From: Devosia yakushimensis
GTDB taxonomy: Bacteria; Pseudomonadota; Alphaproteobacteria; Rhizobiales; Devosiaceae
DNA: 64,000 nt
Direction of reading: 5' to 3'
Assembly: GCF_030159855.1 (NCBI RefSeq)
Contig: NZ_BSNG01000001.1
Location: forward strand, 3,410,001 to 3,474,000
Positions 37,138-46,163 of the stretch are shown in pieces. The position numbers and the translations under genes are program-made. The number at the start of each line of letters is the position of its first letter. Within the stretch, counting starts at the first letter, position 1. The notes under the pieces were generated by a model. The model had not been told where the DNA came from. It did no database searches and saw only the letters and a program-made list of their open reading frames with translations.

Positions 37138-38589
37138 ATGAGCAAAGTCATCAAGAACGGCACGGTCGTTACCGCCGACCTGACCTACAAAGCCGACGTT
37201 AGAATCGACGGCGATATCATCGTCGAGATCGGCCCCAATCTATCCGGCGATGAGGTGCTCGACGCCAGTGGCTGCTATATCATGCCCGGCGGCATCGATC
37301 CGCATACCCATCTCGAAATGCCCTTCATGGGCACCTATTCGGCCGATGATTTTGAATCCGGCACCCGCGCGGGCCTGGCCGGTGGCACCACAATGGTGGT
37401 CGATTTCTGCCTGCCCAATCCCAATCAGAGCCTGCTTGAGGCGCTGCAAATGTGGGACAACAAAACCGGCAAGGCCAATGCCGATTATTCGTTCCACATG
37501 GCGATCACCTGGTGGGGCGAGCAGGTGTGGAGCGAAATGGCCGAAGTGGTCGATCGCGGCATTACCAGCTTTAAGCATTTCATGGCCTATAAGGGCAGCC
37601 TGATGGTCAATGACGACGAGATGTTCTCGTCATTCCAGCGCTGCGCGGATCTCGGCGCGCTGCCCTTGGTGCATGCCGAAAATGGCGACGTTGTCGCCGC
37701 CATGACCGCAAAGCTCCTTGAAGCTGGCAATAACGGCCCCGAGGGCCATGCCTATTCCCGCCCGCCGGAGGTGGAGGGTGAAGCCACCAATCGCGCCATC
37801 ATGATTGCCGATATGGCCGGCGTGCCGCTTTATGTGGTCCATGTCAGTTGCGAGCAGGCCCATGAAGCCATCCGCCGCGCCCGCCAGAAAGGCATGCGCG
37901 TCTATGGCGAGCCGCTGATCCAGCATTTGACACTGGACGAGAGCGAATATTTCAACCCCGATTGGGACCATGCCGCCCGCCGCGTCATGTCGCCCCCCTT
38001 CCGCAACAAGACGCATCAGGATTCGCTGTGGGCAGGCCTGCAATCAGGCTCGCTCTCGGCCGTTGCGACCGATCACTGCGCTTTCACCACCGATCAGAAG
38101 CGCAATGGCGTGGGCAATTTTTCCAAGATTCCCAATGGCACGGGCGGGCTCGAAGATCGCCTGCCGATGCTGTGGACCAAGGGGGTCAATACCGGCCGGC
38201 TGACCATGAATGAGTTCGTCGCCGTCACCTCCACCAATGTCGCCAAGATATTGGGCCTCTACCCCAAAAAGGGCGCCGTGCTGGTTGGCGCCGATGCCGA
38301 TCTCATCGTCTGGGACCCGGCGCGCAAGAAGACCATCACAGCCAAGGCCCAGCAATCGGTCATCGACTACAATGTCTTTGAAGGTTTTGAAGTCACCGGC
38401 CTGCCCCGCTATGTGCTCAGCCGCGGCAAGGTCTCGATCGTCGAAAACGAGATCAGGACCGAGCCGGGCCATGGCAAATTCGTCGGCCGCGAAGCCAAGA
38501 ACCCGGTCAACCGGGCGCTGAGCCAATGGAAAGATATCGTCGCCCCGCGCAAGGTCGAACGCTCCGGCATTCCGGCGACGGGGGTTTGA
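37138..38589 (+). CDS. hydA: Dihydropyrimidinase (hydantoinase)
   Basis: Encodes 483 residues of a cytoplasmic binuclear zinc enzyme that opens dihydrouracil, dihydrothymine or hydantoin rings. Visible features: GIDPHTHLEMPF (His-x-His), SFKHFMAYKGS with the carboxylated Lys, LVHAEN, YVVHVSC and TDHCAFT with the catalytic Asp. Length and motifs are typical. It is the second step of pyrimidine breakdown after PreTA; its product is the substrate of the ureidopropionase upstream. The ATG at 37138 has a weak upstream site (GAGGGAAC). Confidence 0.92.
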   Translation: MSKVIKNGTVVTADLTYKADVRIDGDIIVEIGPNLSGDEVLDASGCYIMPGGIDPHTHLEMPFMGTYSADDFESGTRAGLAGGTTMVVDFCLPNPNQSLLEALQMWDNKTGKANADYSFHMAITWWGEQVWSEMAEVVDRGITSFKHFMAYKGSLMVNDDEMFSSFQRCADLGALPLVHAENGDVVAAMTAKLLEAGNNGPEGHAYSRPPEVEGEATNRAIMIADMAGVPLYVVHVSCEQAHEAIRRARQKGMRVYGEPLIQHLTLDESEYFNPDWDHAARRVMSPPFRNKTHQDSLWAGLQSGSLSAVATDHCAFTTDQKRNGVGNFSKIPNGTGGLEDRLPMLWTKGVNTGRLTMNEFVAVTSTNVAKILGLYPKKGAVLVGADADLIVWDPARKKTITAKAQQSVIDYNVFEGFEVTGLPRYVLSRGKVSIVENEIRTEPGHGKFVGREAKNPVNRALSQWKDIVAPRKVERSGIPATGV

Positions 38590-38637
38590 TGGCTCTCCTC
38601 CCCCACCACTTCCTGACCTGTTGAGAAAGGCCCGCCC

Positions 38638-39471
38638 TTGTCCGTGACGACCGACCCTTCTGCCGCCATCACTGACAAGGCTCCGCCTCAGGCGGTGGTT
38701 TCTGCCGCCGGGCTCGGCCTCACCTTCAAGACCAATGACGGGGACGTCGTTGCGCTCAGCGACGTCAATCTCTCCATTTCCAAGGGCGAGTTCGTCTCCT
38801 TTATCGGCCCCTCGGGCTGTGGCAAGACCACATTTTTGCGCACCATTGCCGATCTCGAACAGCCGACCTCGGGCACGCTGACCATCAATGGGCAGACGCC
38901 GGAAAATGCCCGCAAGGACCGGGCCTATGGCTATGTGTTTCAGGCACCGGCGCTTTATCCCTGGCGCACCATCGAGAAGAACGTGGCACTGCCGCTCGAG
39001 ATCATGGGCTACAACCAGCCCCAGCAGGCCGAGCGCATCAAGCGCACCATGGACCTGGTGAACCTGTCCGGCTTTGAGAAGAAATACCCCTGGCAGCTCT
39101 CGGGTGGCATGCAGCAGCGCGCCTCGATCGCCAGGGCGCTGGCCTTTGACGCCGATCTCTTGCTGATGGACGAGCCGTTTGGCGCACTGGACGAAATCGT
39201 GCGCGATCATCTCAATTCCGAACTGCTCAAGCTGTGGGAGCGCACGCAGAAAACCATCTGCTTTGTCACCCATTCGATCCCCGAGGCGGTCTATCTCTCC
39301 ACCAAGATCGTGGTGATGTCGCCGCGGCCGGGCCGGGTGACGGATGTGATCGAGTCAACACTCCCCAAGGAACGGCCGCTCGATATCCGCGAGACACCAG
39401 AGTTCCTCGCCATCGCGGCGCGGGTCCGTGACGGGCTGCGGGCCGGGCATTCCTATGAGGAGACGGTTTGA
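38638..39471 (+). CDS. ABC importer ATP-binding protein, nitrate/taurine/pyrimidine type
   Basis: Encodes 277 residues from TTG at 38638, with GAGAAAGG seven bases before; GTG at 38644 is possible. Walker A is GPSGCGKT, signature LSGGMQQRASIARALAF, Walker B LLMDEPFGALD and VTHSIPEAVYLS. This arrangement belongs to the SsuB/TauB/NMT1-type importers. It sits after dihydropyrimidinase and before two permease genes and a THI5-like binding protein, so it likely powers uptake of a pyrimidine or related compound. Confidence 0.87.
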   Translation: MSVTTDPSAAITDKAPPQAVVSAAGLGLTFKTNDGDVVALSDVNLSISKGEFVSFIGPSGCGKTTFLRTIADLEQPTSGTLTINGQTPENARKDRAYGYVFQAPALYPWRTIEKNVALPLEIMGYNQPQQAERIKRTMDLVNLSGFEKKYPWQLSGGMQQRASIARALAFDADLLLMDEPFGALDEIVRDHLNSELLKLWERTQKTICFVTHSIPEAVYLSTKIVVMSPRPGRVTDVIESTLPKERPLDIRETPEFLAIAARVRDGLRAGHSYEETV

Positions 39472-39493
39472 TGGCGGGTTGCCGCGATGCCGT

Positions 39494-39645
39494 CTTCCCT
39501 TCTCCCCTTGAGGGAGAAGGTGCCCGAAGGGCGGATGAGGGGTCTCTTTCTGTGGTTCTGGCATGGGATGGCGCGGAACCCCTCACCCTGACCTTTCTGC
39601 TGAACGCAGAAAGGTCGTCCCTCTCCCTCAAGGGGCGAGGGGAAG
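39494..39645. repeat. Inverted repeat inside the ABC operon
   Basis: A 152-base inverted repeat lies between ATPase and permease genes. The outer arms contain CTTCTCCCCTTGAGGGAGAAG (39496-39516) and the complementary CTCTCCCTCAAGGGGCGAGG (39621-39640). Inside, GACCTTTCTGC and GCAGAAAGGTC (39590-39616) form an 11-bp hairpin. The right end GGGGAAG immediately before ATG 39650 appears to supply the ribosome binding site of the permease gene. Confidence 0.75.
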
Positions 39646-39649
39646 AAAG

Positions 39650-40546
39650 ATGACCCGCACCTTCCCCATTCTCATTGTCCTGCTCGCCATCGTGGCCGTC
39701 TGGTATGCGGCCGCCATCGGCATGAACGCGCCATGGCAGAACGATGTCTATCGCCGTGGCGACATTACCAATGTCCCTGCCACCCAATTCGTGCTCGATA
39801 CCTGGAACCAGGAAAAGCCGGTGCTTCCCACCGCCCACCAGGTCTTCGGTGAGCTATGGAATTCGACCGCGCTCGTCGCCCCCAACAAGCCGCGTAGTCT
39901 GCTGTTCCACGCCTGGGTCACCTTCTCGGCGACCGCGCTCGGCTTTGCCATGGGATCGGTTCTGGGCATCTTGCTGGCCGTGCTGATCGTGCACAATGAG
40001 GCGATGAACCGCTCGCTGATGCCCTGGATCGTGGCCAGCCAGACCATTCCGATCCTGGCGCTGGCGCCGCTGATCGTGGTGATCGGCTTCAATATTTTCA
40101 CCGGCACATTGGGCGTTCCGACCGATCCGGCGCGGCTGATCAGCAAGGCGATCATTTCGGCTTATCTGAGCTTTTTCCCGGTCGCGGTCGGCATGGTCAA
40201 AGGGCTGCGCAGCCCCGAAGCGATCCAGCTTGATCTGATGCATACCTATAATGCCTCGCCCGGCCAGACCTTCTGGAAGCTGCGCTGGCCGGCCTCCGTG
40301 CCCTTCCTCTTTGCCTCGCTCAAGGTGGGCGTAGCGGCGAGCCTGGTCGGCGCTATCGTGGGCGAATTGCCCACCGGGGCAGTGGCCGGGCTCGGCGCGC
40401 GGCTGCTGGCCGGCTCCTATTACAGCCAGACTGTGCAGATCTGGGCAGCCCTGGTCGCCGCCTCCATCCTCGCCGCCGTATTGGTGCTGGCTATCGGCCT
40501 CGTCGAAAAGCTCGTCAACAAGAGCATGGGGGCGCGACCGGCATGA
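39650..40546 (+). CDS. ABC importer permease (first subunit)
   Basis: Encodes 298 residues with about six helices, BPD_transp_1 type. The conserved permease loop is KGLRSPEAIQLDLMHTYNAS, then FWKLRWPASVPFLFASLK. The gene starts right after the repeat at 39494-39645, whose end supplies GGGGAAG. It overlaps the next permease gene by four bases (ATGA). It is the channel of the NMT1-type importer of the pyrimidine locus. Confidence 0.85.
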   Translation: MTRTFPILIVLLAIVAVWYAAAIGMNAPWQNDVYRRGDITNVPATQFVLDTWNQEKPVLPTAHQVFGELWNSTALVAPNKPRSLLFHAWVTFSATALGFAMGSVLGILLAVLIVHNEAMNRSLMPWIVASQTIPILALAPLIVVIGFNIFTGTLGVPTDPARLISKAIISAYLSFFPVAVGMVKGLRSPEAIQLDLMHTYNASPGQTFWKLRWPASVPFLFASLKVGVAASLVGAIVGELPTGAVAGLGARLLAGSYYSQTVQIWAALVAASILAAVLVLAIGLVEKLVNKSMGARPA

Positions 40547-41634
40547 GCCAGCTGCAATTCTATCTGGCGCTTGTGGTGGGTGGTCTCTGTGCCGCAGCTT
40601 TTGCCCTGAGCTTTACGACGCCCTTTGAAGCCGGGCTGTTGCTCAAGGCGTTCCTGGCTCTGGGGACGCTGTCGCTGATCCGCTTCTTTATCCCCCTCGG
40701 GCTATGGGCCGATGGCGCCTTTGCCGTGCTGGGCGCGGTTGCCCTGCTCACCAGCATTGGCGTCTTTACCCCGGCGCCGCCGTTTTTCTGGATGGCGCTG
40801 ATTGCGGCGTGGCTGTTTGCCTGGCTGTTTGTCGAACGCCTCTCCAAGGCCATTGCGCCGGGCTATGCCGACAATGCCGGGCTGGGCCTGCTCATTCCGG
40901 TGGTGTTCGGGCTCACCATCCTGGTTGCCTGGGAAGTCATCACCCGCGCCGGCAATGTGCCCCAGGTCATCCTGCCGCCGCCCTCGATGATCTGGGCGCG
41001 CATCACCAATTCGGTGCCGACCCTGTTGGCCGATTTCCAGCAGACCTTCAAGGCCGTGCTGATCGGCTATGCCTTGGGCTGCGGGCTGGGCTTTGTCGTC
41101 GCCATTCTGATCGACCGCTCGCCTTTTCTCAAATCAGGCCTCTTGCCGCTGGGCAATTTTGTCTCGGCGCTACCCATTGTGGGCGTTGCGCCCATCATGG
41201 TCATGTGGTTCGGCTTTGATTGGCAATCCAAGGCTGCGGTCGTTGTTATCATGACCTTTTTCCCCATGCTGGTGAATAGTGTGGCGGGGCTCAACGCATC
41301 CTCGACAATCGAGCGCGATCTGATGCGCACCTATGCTGCCGGCTATTGGCAAACCCTTATGAAGCTGCGCCTTCCCGCTGCGGGGCCCTTCATATTCAAC
41401 GCCCTCAAGATCAACTCGACTCTGGCCTTGATCGGCGCAATCGTAGCGGAATTCTTCGGGACGCCCATTGTGGGAATGGGTTTCCGGATCTCAACCGAAG
41501 TCGGCAGAATGAATGTCGATATGGTGTGGGCCGAGATCGCGGTGGCGGCTGTCGCGGGATCGGTCTTCTACGGGGTGATTAGCCTGATGGAACGGGGCGT
41601 CACCTTCTGGCATCCGTCTGTGCGCGGTGCATAG
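40543..41634 (+). CDS. ABC importer permease (second subunit)
   Basis: Encodes 363 residues with more helices than the first permease; the N-terminal 100 residues are extra membrane segments. Conserved parts are LPPPSMIWARITN, NASSTIERDLMRTYAAGYWQ (EAA-like loop) and LRLPAAGPFIFNALKIN. The TauC/SsuC-like end and the ATGA overlap with the first permease indicate a heterodimeric channel. Followed by the binding-protein gene after 29 bases. Confidence 0.85.
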   Translation: MSQLQFYLALVVGGLCAAAFALSFTTPFEAGLLLKAFLALGTLSLIRFFIPLGLWADGAFAVLGAVALLTSIGVFTPAPPFFWMALIAAWLFAWLFVERLSKAIAPGYADNAGLGLLIPVVFGLTILVAWEVITRAGNVPQVILPPPSMIWARITNSVPTLLADFQQTFKAVLIGYALGCGLGFVVAILIDRSPFLKSGLLPLGNFVSALPIVGVAPIMVMWFGFDWQSKAAVVVIMTFFPMLVNSVAGLNASSTIERDLMRTYAAGYWQTLMKLRLPAAGPFIFNALKINSTLALIGAIVAEFFGTPIVGMGFRISTEVGRMNVDMVWAEIAVAAVAGSVFYGVISLMERGVTFWHPSVRGA

Positions 41635-41663
41635 GCGGGGCAAAACTCAGGGGAAAGTCGAAG

Positions 41664-42659
41664 ATGAAGAAACTTCTTATCGGCACAATGGCGGGCGCAA
41701 TGGCGCTGGCCGCAGCAGCAGGCGGGGCTCAGGCGCAGGATAGCGTGACGCTCCAGCTTAAATGGGTTACCCAGGGGCAGTTTGCCGGCTATTACGTGGC
41801 CCAGGCCAAGGGCTTCTATGACGAAGAGGGCCTCACCGTCGAAATCAAGCCGGGCGGCCCCGATATCGCCCCCGAACAGGTGATTGCCGGCGGCGGCGCC
41901 GATGTCATCACCACCTGGATGGCTGCGGGCCTGGCTGCCCGCGAACGCGGCGTGGCTTTGGTCAATATCGCCCAGCCGTTCAAGAATTCGGGCCTGTTGC
42001 TGACCTGCCGCAAGGACGAAGGGGTGGAGACCACTGCCGACTTCCCCGGCAAGACGTTAGGCGTGTGGTTCTTCGGCAATGAATATCCCTTCTATGCCTG
42101 GATGGCCAAGCTGGGCCTTTCCACCGAAGGGGGCGCCGATGGCGTCGAAGTGCTGAAGCAAGCCTTCAACGTTGATCCGCTGATCCAGAAACAGGCCGCC
42201 TGTATCTCGACTATGACCTATAATGAATATGGCCAGGTGCTGAAGGCGGGCCTCACGCCCGAAGAGCTGACCGTCTTCAACTATCGCGATGAAGGCGTGG
42301 GCATGCTTGAGGACGGGCTCTATGTGCTCGAAGACAAGCTGGCCGATCCGGCCTTTGTCGCCAAGATGACCAAGTTCGTGCGGGCCTCGATGAAAGGCTG
42401 GGAATATGCCCGCGCCAATCCCGAAGAAGCCGCCCAGATCGTGGTCGACAATGACTCGACCGGCGCCATGACGCTGGAAGACCAGATCTATCAGGTCAGC
42501 GAAATCAACAAGCTGACCGAAGGCTCGACCGGCGTGCTCGACGAGGCCGATTACCAGCAGACCGTCGATACGCTGCTGTCGGCCGTGTCGCCGGACAATC
42601 CGGCCATCACCAAGGCGCCCGAAGGGGCGTTCAGCCATGTGGTGACCGACGGGCTGTAA
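41664..42659 (+). CDS. ABC importer binding protein, NMT1/THI5-like
   Basis: Encodes 331 residues. Residues 1-24 (MKKLLIGTMAGAMALAAAAG..., ending AQA) are a signal peptide. The mature start has LQLKWVTQGQFAGYYVAQAK and FYDEEGLTVEIKPGGPDIAP, the NMT1/THI5 binding-protein signature, and GGADVITTWMAAGLAARERG. Members bind pyrimidine precursors of thiamine, riboflavin or other compounds. Linkage to pyrimidine catabolism genes suggests uptake of a pyrimidine or its breakdown product. A strong terminator follows. Confidence 0.87.
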   Translation: MKKLLIGTMAGAMALAAAAGGAQAQDSVTLQLKWVTQGQFAGYYVAQAKGFYDEEGLTVEIKPGGPDIAPEQVIAGGGADVITTWMAAGLAARERGVALVNIAQPFKNSGLLLTCRKDEGVETTADFPGKTLGVWFFGNEYPFYAWMAKLGLSTEGGADGVEVLKQAFNVDPLIQKQAACISTMTYNEYGQVLKAGLTPEELTVFNYRDEGVGMLEDGLYVLEDKLADPAFVAKMTKFVRASMKGWEYARANPEEAAQIVVDNDSTGAMTLEDQIYQVSEINKLTEGSTGVLDEADYQQTVDTLLSAVSPDNPAITKAPEGAFSHVVTDGL

Positions 42660-42680
42660 GGCTTGAGTTGAATGAATGGA

Positions 42681-42707
42681 GGCGGGGAGCGATCCCCGCC
42701 TTTTTTT
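42681..42707 (+). terminator. Rho-independent terminator of the pyrimidine ABC operon
   Basis: GGCGGGG (42681-42687) and CCCCGCC (42694-42700) form a perfect 7-bp stem with loop AGCGAT, followed by seven T residues. It lies 21 bases after the binding-protein stop. Confidence 0.95.
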
Positions 42708-42719
42708 GTTTAGGGAGGG

Positions 42720-42841
42720 GGTACCCCCTCCTAGCCTCCCCCTGATAGGGGGAGGGATCTCTCCACTCTTGGGGCGGGATCGAGTCACAAACACCGAACG
42801 GTCCCTCCCCCTATCAGGGGGAGGCTAGGTGGGGGTATCCC
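42720..42841. repeat. Inverted-repeat element, copy C
   Basis: Arms at 42720-42757 and 42801-42841, in the opposite orientation to copies A and B: its centre ATCTCTCCACTCTTGGGGCGG is the complement of the A/B centre. It lies between the terminator and the truB stop at 42842, and ends exactly at that stop. Confidence 0.85.
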
Positions 42842-43744
42842 CTAGTTAAAGACTCTCCGGCATTTGAACTGGCCAAACTCGACCCAGCCGGTGGCGAGCA
42901 CTTCGCCCTTAAAACTCACCCAGCATTCGTCCAGCGACACGGGCGAACCAGCGCCGGTCAGCAGAACCGCATTGCCATGCCGCACGGCGGTCGCCTGTTG
43001 CGCGTCCAGCCGGATTTCCGGCAGATCGGTAAAGCCGGCCGAAACACTTTTCAGCAAAGCGTCGCGTTCGCTGATATCCAGCGCTTCAAGTTGCTCGATG
43101 GTCAGTGCATCCGTATCGTTGAACGGCCCGACGGCGCCGCGGTGCAGCATGGAGACATGGCCGCGTGTGCCCAGCGCTTCGGCAATATCGCGCGCCAATG
43201 AGCGCACATAGGTGCCCTTGCCGCAGGTGACTTCGAGCACCGATTTTTCCGTGCCATGCGACAGCAGTTCGATAGCGTCGACATCGATCTCGCGTGGTGC
43301 CAGTTCCACGCTCTCGCCGGCCCGGGCCAGATCATAGGCGCGTTCGCCATCGATCTTGAGGGCGGAGTAGATCGGTGGGCGTTGCAGGATGGTGCCGGTG
43401 AAACGCGGCAGCACTGCAAGCAGCGCGGCTTGGTCGGGCCGAACGTCAGAGGTCGCCACCACGCTGCCCTCGGCATCGTCAGTCGTCGTGGCGCTGCCCC
43501 ATTGAATGGCGAAGCGATAGACTTTGGTGCCGTCCTGCACCTGGGGCACGGCCTTGGTGGCCTCGCCCAGAGCGATGGGAAGGATGCCGGTGGCCAGGGG
43601 GTCGAGCGTGCCGGCATGGCCGGCCTTGGCCGCGCCGAACAGCCAGCGCACCTTGCCCACGGCCTGGGTCGAGGTCATGTCATAAGGTTTGTTGAGAACG
43701 ACCCAACCGGAAATAGTGCGCTTGATGCGCTTGGGCGCGCTCAA
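42842..43744 (-). CDS. truB: tRNA pseudouridine(55) synthase TruB
   Basis: Encodes 300 residues of the enzyme that makes pseudouridine 55 in the tRNA T-loop. Visible features: GWVVLNKPYDMTSTQAVGKV at the start, HAGTLDPLATGILPIALGEATK with the catalytic Asp, YRFAIQWG, QRPPIYSALKIDGERAYDLAR and CGKGTYVRSLARDIAEALG. Length is usual. Its start overlaps the rbfA stop by four bases. Repeat C directly abuts its stop codon. infB and rpsO are not adjacent. Confidence 0.95.
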   Translation of the reverse strand: MSAPKRIKRTISGWVVLNKPYDMTSTQAVGKVRWLFGAAKAGHAGTLDPLATGILPIALGEATKAVPQVQDGTKVYRFAIQWGSATTTDDAEGSVVATSDVRPDQAALLAVLPRFTGTILQRPPIYSALKIDGERAYDLARAGESVELAPREIDVDAIELLSHGTEKSVLEVTCGKGTYVRSLARDIAEALGTRGHVSMLHRGAVGPFNDTDALTIEQLEALDISERDALLKSVSAGFTDLPEIRLDAQQATAVRHGNAVLLTGAGSPVSLDECWVSFKGEVLATGWVEFGQFKCRRVFN

Positions 43745-44151
43745 TGGTCGGTCTCGTCCTCGTCGCCATCGAGATCGCGCTGCACCCGGTCGGAGCGAAG
43801 CAGGGAATCGATGCGGCTGGCTTCCTCGAACGTATCGTCGACGAAGAAACGCAATTCGGGGGCGAATTTCATATTGATCTGCGGCGCCACGCGGCCACGG
43901 ATGAATTTGCGATGGCGATTGAGCGCCGCAACGATTTCCTCGGCATGCAGCCCTCCCAGGGGCATGACATAGGCATTGGCGATCTTGAGATCGGGCGTCA
44001 TGCGCACTTCGGGCACGGTGATGACGGCGCCGCGCAGGGCATCGTCCTCGACATCGCCGCGCGCGAAGATCGCCGCCAGGGCATGGCGGACGAGTTCGCC
44101 GACGCGCAACATGCGCTGGCTGGGGCCAATTGGCTTGTTATCTTTGCTCAT
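43741..44151 (-). CDS. rbfA: Ribosome-binding factor A
   Basis: Encodes 136 residues of the 30S maturation factor that binds near the 3' end of 16S rRNA. Features: QRMLRVGELVRHALAAIF, VRMTPDLKIANAYVMPLGG and RKFIRGRVAPQINMKFAPEL, FFVDDTFEEASRIDSLL, all RbfA-typical KH-like sequence. The C-terminal extension is acidic (DGDEDETDH). It is first in a pair with truB. The usual upstream infB gene is absent. Confidence 0.92.
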   Translation of the reverse strand: MSKDNKPIGPSQRMLRVGELVRHALAAIFARGDVEDDALRGAVITVPEVRMTPDLKIANAYVMPLGGLHAEEIVAALNRHRKFIRGRVAPQINMKFAPELRFFVDDTFEEASRIDSLLRSDRVQRDLDGDEDETDH

Positions 44152-44182
44152 GGCGGGGAATTAGGCCCTCGCCGCGCCCCCG

Positions 44183-44860
44183 TCAATCCGCCAGTGTGAG
44201 ACTGACTTCGGCCTGAAGCTGGCGCGAGCGCTCTTCGACCAGTTTGGTCGCCACCGGCCAGCTCGCGGGCTGGGATGGATCGAAGGCCGGACCACGCCAG
44301 GCCTGGTAGAAGACAGCGACGCCCTTGGCGCTTTTGCGGAAGCTCATGACCGCCACCTCGCCCTGGCCGGCAAACCCTTCCAGGCCATCGAAAAAAGCAC
44401 CGCAGGCAAAGCCGAGCGGCGCCAGCTCGTCGCCGCTATCCTGGCCGAATTGGAAGAAGGCCATGGTATCGGGCTGGCAGGTCTGGCCATAGCCAGCCAT
44501 GACGCTGCGGCGGAACCCCACCAGCGTACCGCTGGTCTGTTCCTGCAGGTGGGCGCCGAAAGCGGTCTGCCAATCGGTCCGGGTCTGGCCCTTGGGACGG
44601 ATATCGAGCTTAATCTGGCCGTTTTCGACGGAATAGCTGAATTCGACCAGCGGCCGGACGTCGCCCGAGCTGACATCGCCCGGATTGATCCAATCGGGCA
44701 GCGGCATGGCCAGGCGCTGGCCGGGCACATCAAGCAGCAGCTTGCTGTCGGCGGCGCTCAAGACCGGTTCGGGAGCCGCCTCCTGCGCCATAGCCGGAAA
44801 CGCCAGCAGCAAGGCGCCGGTGAGACCGGCGGCCAGCATGAACGGTTTGCCAATAGACAA
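44183..44860 (-). CDS. Secreted protein of unknown function
   Basis: Encodes 225 residues from TTG at 44860, supported by GAGGAG seven bases before it; the longer upstream frame is not preferred. Residues 1-27 (SIGKPFMLAAGLTGALLL, ending AMAQ) are a signal peptide. The mature domain contains SYSVENGQIKLDIRPKG and two Cys at about residues 145 and 168 that could form a disulphide. I do not recognise a family. It precedes rbfA on the same strand by 31 bases. Confidence 0.65.
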   Translation of the reverse strand: MSIGKPFMLAAGLTGALLLAFPAMAQEAAPEPVLSAADSKLLLDVPGQRLAMPLPDWINPGDVSSGDVRPLVEFSYSVENGQIKLDIRPKGQTRTDWQTAFGAHLQEQTSGTLVGFRRSVMAGYGQTCQPDTMAFFQFGQDSGDELAPLGFACGAFFDGLEGFAGQGEVAVMSFRKSAKGVAVFYQAWRGPAFDPSQPASWPVATKLVEERSRQLQAEVSLTLAD

Positions 44861-45031
44861 GAGGGCACTCCTCACCCGAATTCCGCAACACACAATTGCA
44901 ACGCCCGCCCCCGCTGGCGCCACTTTCCAGCAAGGATTAGGGGGCAAAACCGGTGCCCGGCAAGAGGCAAAGCGGAATGGTGGCGCCGAAGGGCGCCTTG
45001 TGCTGTTCCGGTGCAACACTTGTGGCCGAAA

Positions 45032-46057
45032 TCAGGCGCGCTGGCTGCGGCCGGCATCGCGTGGCCCCTCGGGCAGCAGGCGATGGGGCGGCTGGTGGCC
45101 ATCCATGAAGGTGCGGATATTGACGATGACGGTCTCGCCCATCTCGATACGCGCCTCGAGCGTGGCCGAAGCCATATGGGCAGTCAGCACGACCTTATTG
45201 TCCTCGGCCAGGGCCAATAGGCGTGGATCAATGCCATGCCGGTTTTCGAAAACATCGAGCGCCGCCCCGCTCAGATGCCCGTTTTCAATCTGGGTGACCA
45301 GCGCCGCCTCGTCGATCAATTCAGGCCGCGAGACATTGACCACGAAACTGCCCGGCTTCATGGCCATCAGCCGTTCGGCGGACAGAATGTGAAAGGTCTC
45401 ACGGGTATGGGGCGTATGAAGAGAGACGATATCGACGACGCCCAGCATGGCATCGAGATCGTCCCAATAGGTGGCTTCGAGCGGCGTCTCTATGGCCGGC
45501 GGGCGGCGATTGCGGGAAAAATAATGGATGTGCAGGCCGAAAGCCTTGGCCCGCTGCGCAACCGCCGTGCCGATGCGCCCCATGCCGACAATGCCCAGCG
45601 CCTTGCCGCGCAAGCGATGCCCCAGCATGGAGGTGGGCGACCAGCCGGCCCAGACGCCATCGCGCACCAGCATCTGGGTACCTTCGACCAGCCGGCGCGG
45701 CAGAGCCAGCATCAGCACCATGGCCATATCGGCAGTGTCTTCGGTGAGCACGCTTGGCGTATTGGTGACGGTGAGCCCGGCCGCCCAGGCGGCCTCGACA
45801 TCGATATTGTCGACGCCATTGCCGAACTGCGCAATGAGGCGCACCGATTTGGGCAGCCGGGCAACCAGATCGGCATCGATGCGATCGGTAATGGAGCTTA
45901 CCAGCACATCCTTGCCGGCCAGTCCTTCGATAATATCATCGGCGGTGAGGGTAACATCGCCTTCGTTGATATCGGTTTCGAACAACGTCGCCATCCGCGC
46001 CTCGATGGATTCGGGCAGGCGCCGGGTGACGAGAATCTTGGGTTTGGAGCTGGTCAT
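45032..46057 (-). CDS. D-isomer-specific 2-hydroxyacid dehydrogenase (glyoxylate/hydroxypyruvate reductase-like)
   Basis: Encodes 341 residues from ATG at 46057. It is a cytoplasmic NAD(P)-dependent reductase of 2-oxoacids. Features: FGNGVDNIDVEAA, GIVGMGRIGTAVAQRAKAFG (Rossmann fold), VNVSRPELIDEAAL with the catalytic Arg, LDVFENRHGIDPRL with the Glu, and TAHMASATLEAR with the His. The usual VNTARG is VNVSRP here. It might be a glyoxylate/hydroxypyruvate reductase or D-glycerate dehydrogenase; the substrate is not decided. Confidence 0.85.
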   Translation of the reverse strand: MTSSKPKILVTRRLPESIEARMATLFETDINEGDVTLTADDIIEGLAGKDVLVSSITDRIDADLVARLPKSVRLIAQFGNGVDNIDVEAAWAAGLTVTNTPSVLTEDTADMAMVLMLALPRRLVEGTQMLVRDGVWAGWSPTSMLGHRLRGKALGIVGMGRIGTAVAQRAKAFGLHIHYFSRNRRPPAIETPLEATYWDDLDAMLGVVDIVSLHTPHTRETFHILSAERLMAMKPGSFVVNVSRPELIDEAALVTQIENGHLSGAALDVFENRHGIDPRLLALAEDNKVVLTAHMASATLEARIEMGETVIVNIRTFMDGHQPPHRLLPEGPRDAGRSQRA

Positions 46058-46163
46058 CAAGTTCCGGAAGCGAGGCTGGGCAGGCTTGTGGACAACCCCG
46101 CCTTCAGCGACCATTAAGGATCATGGCGTAGTGATAGGGCAAATCCAGACCTTCTGCAAAGTC

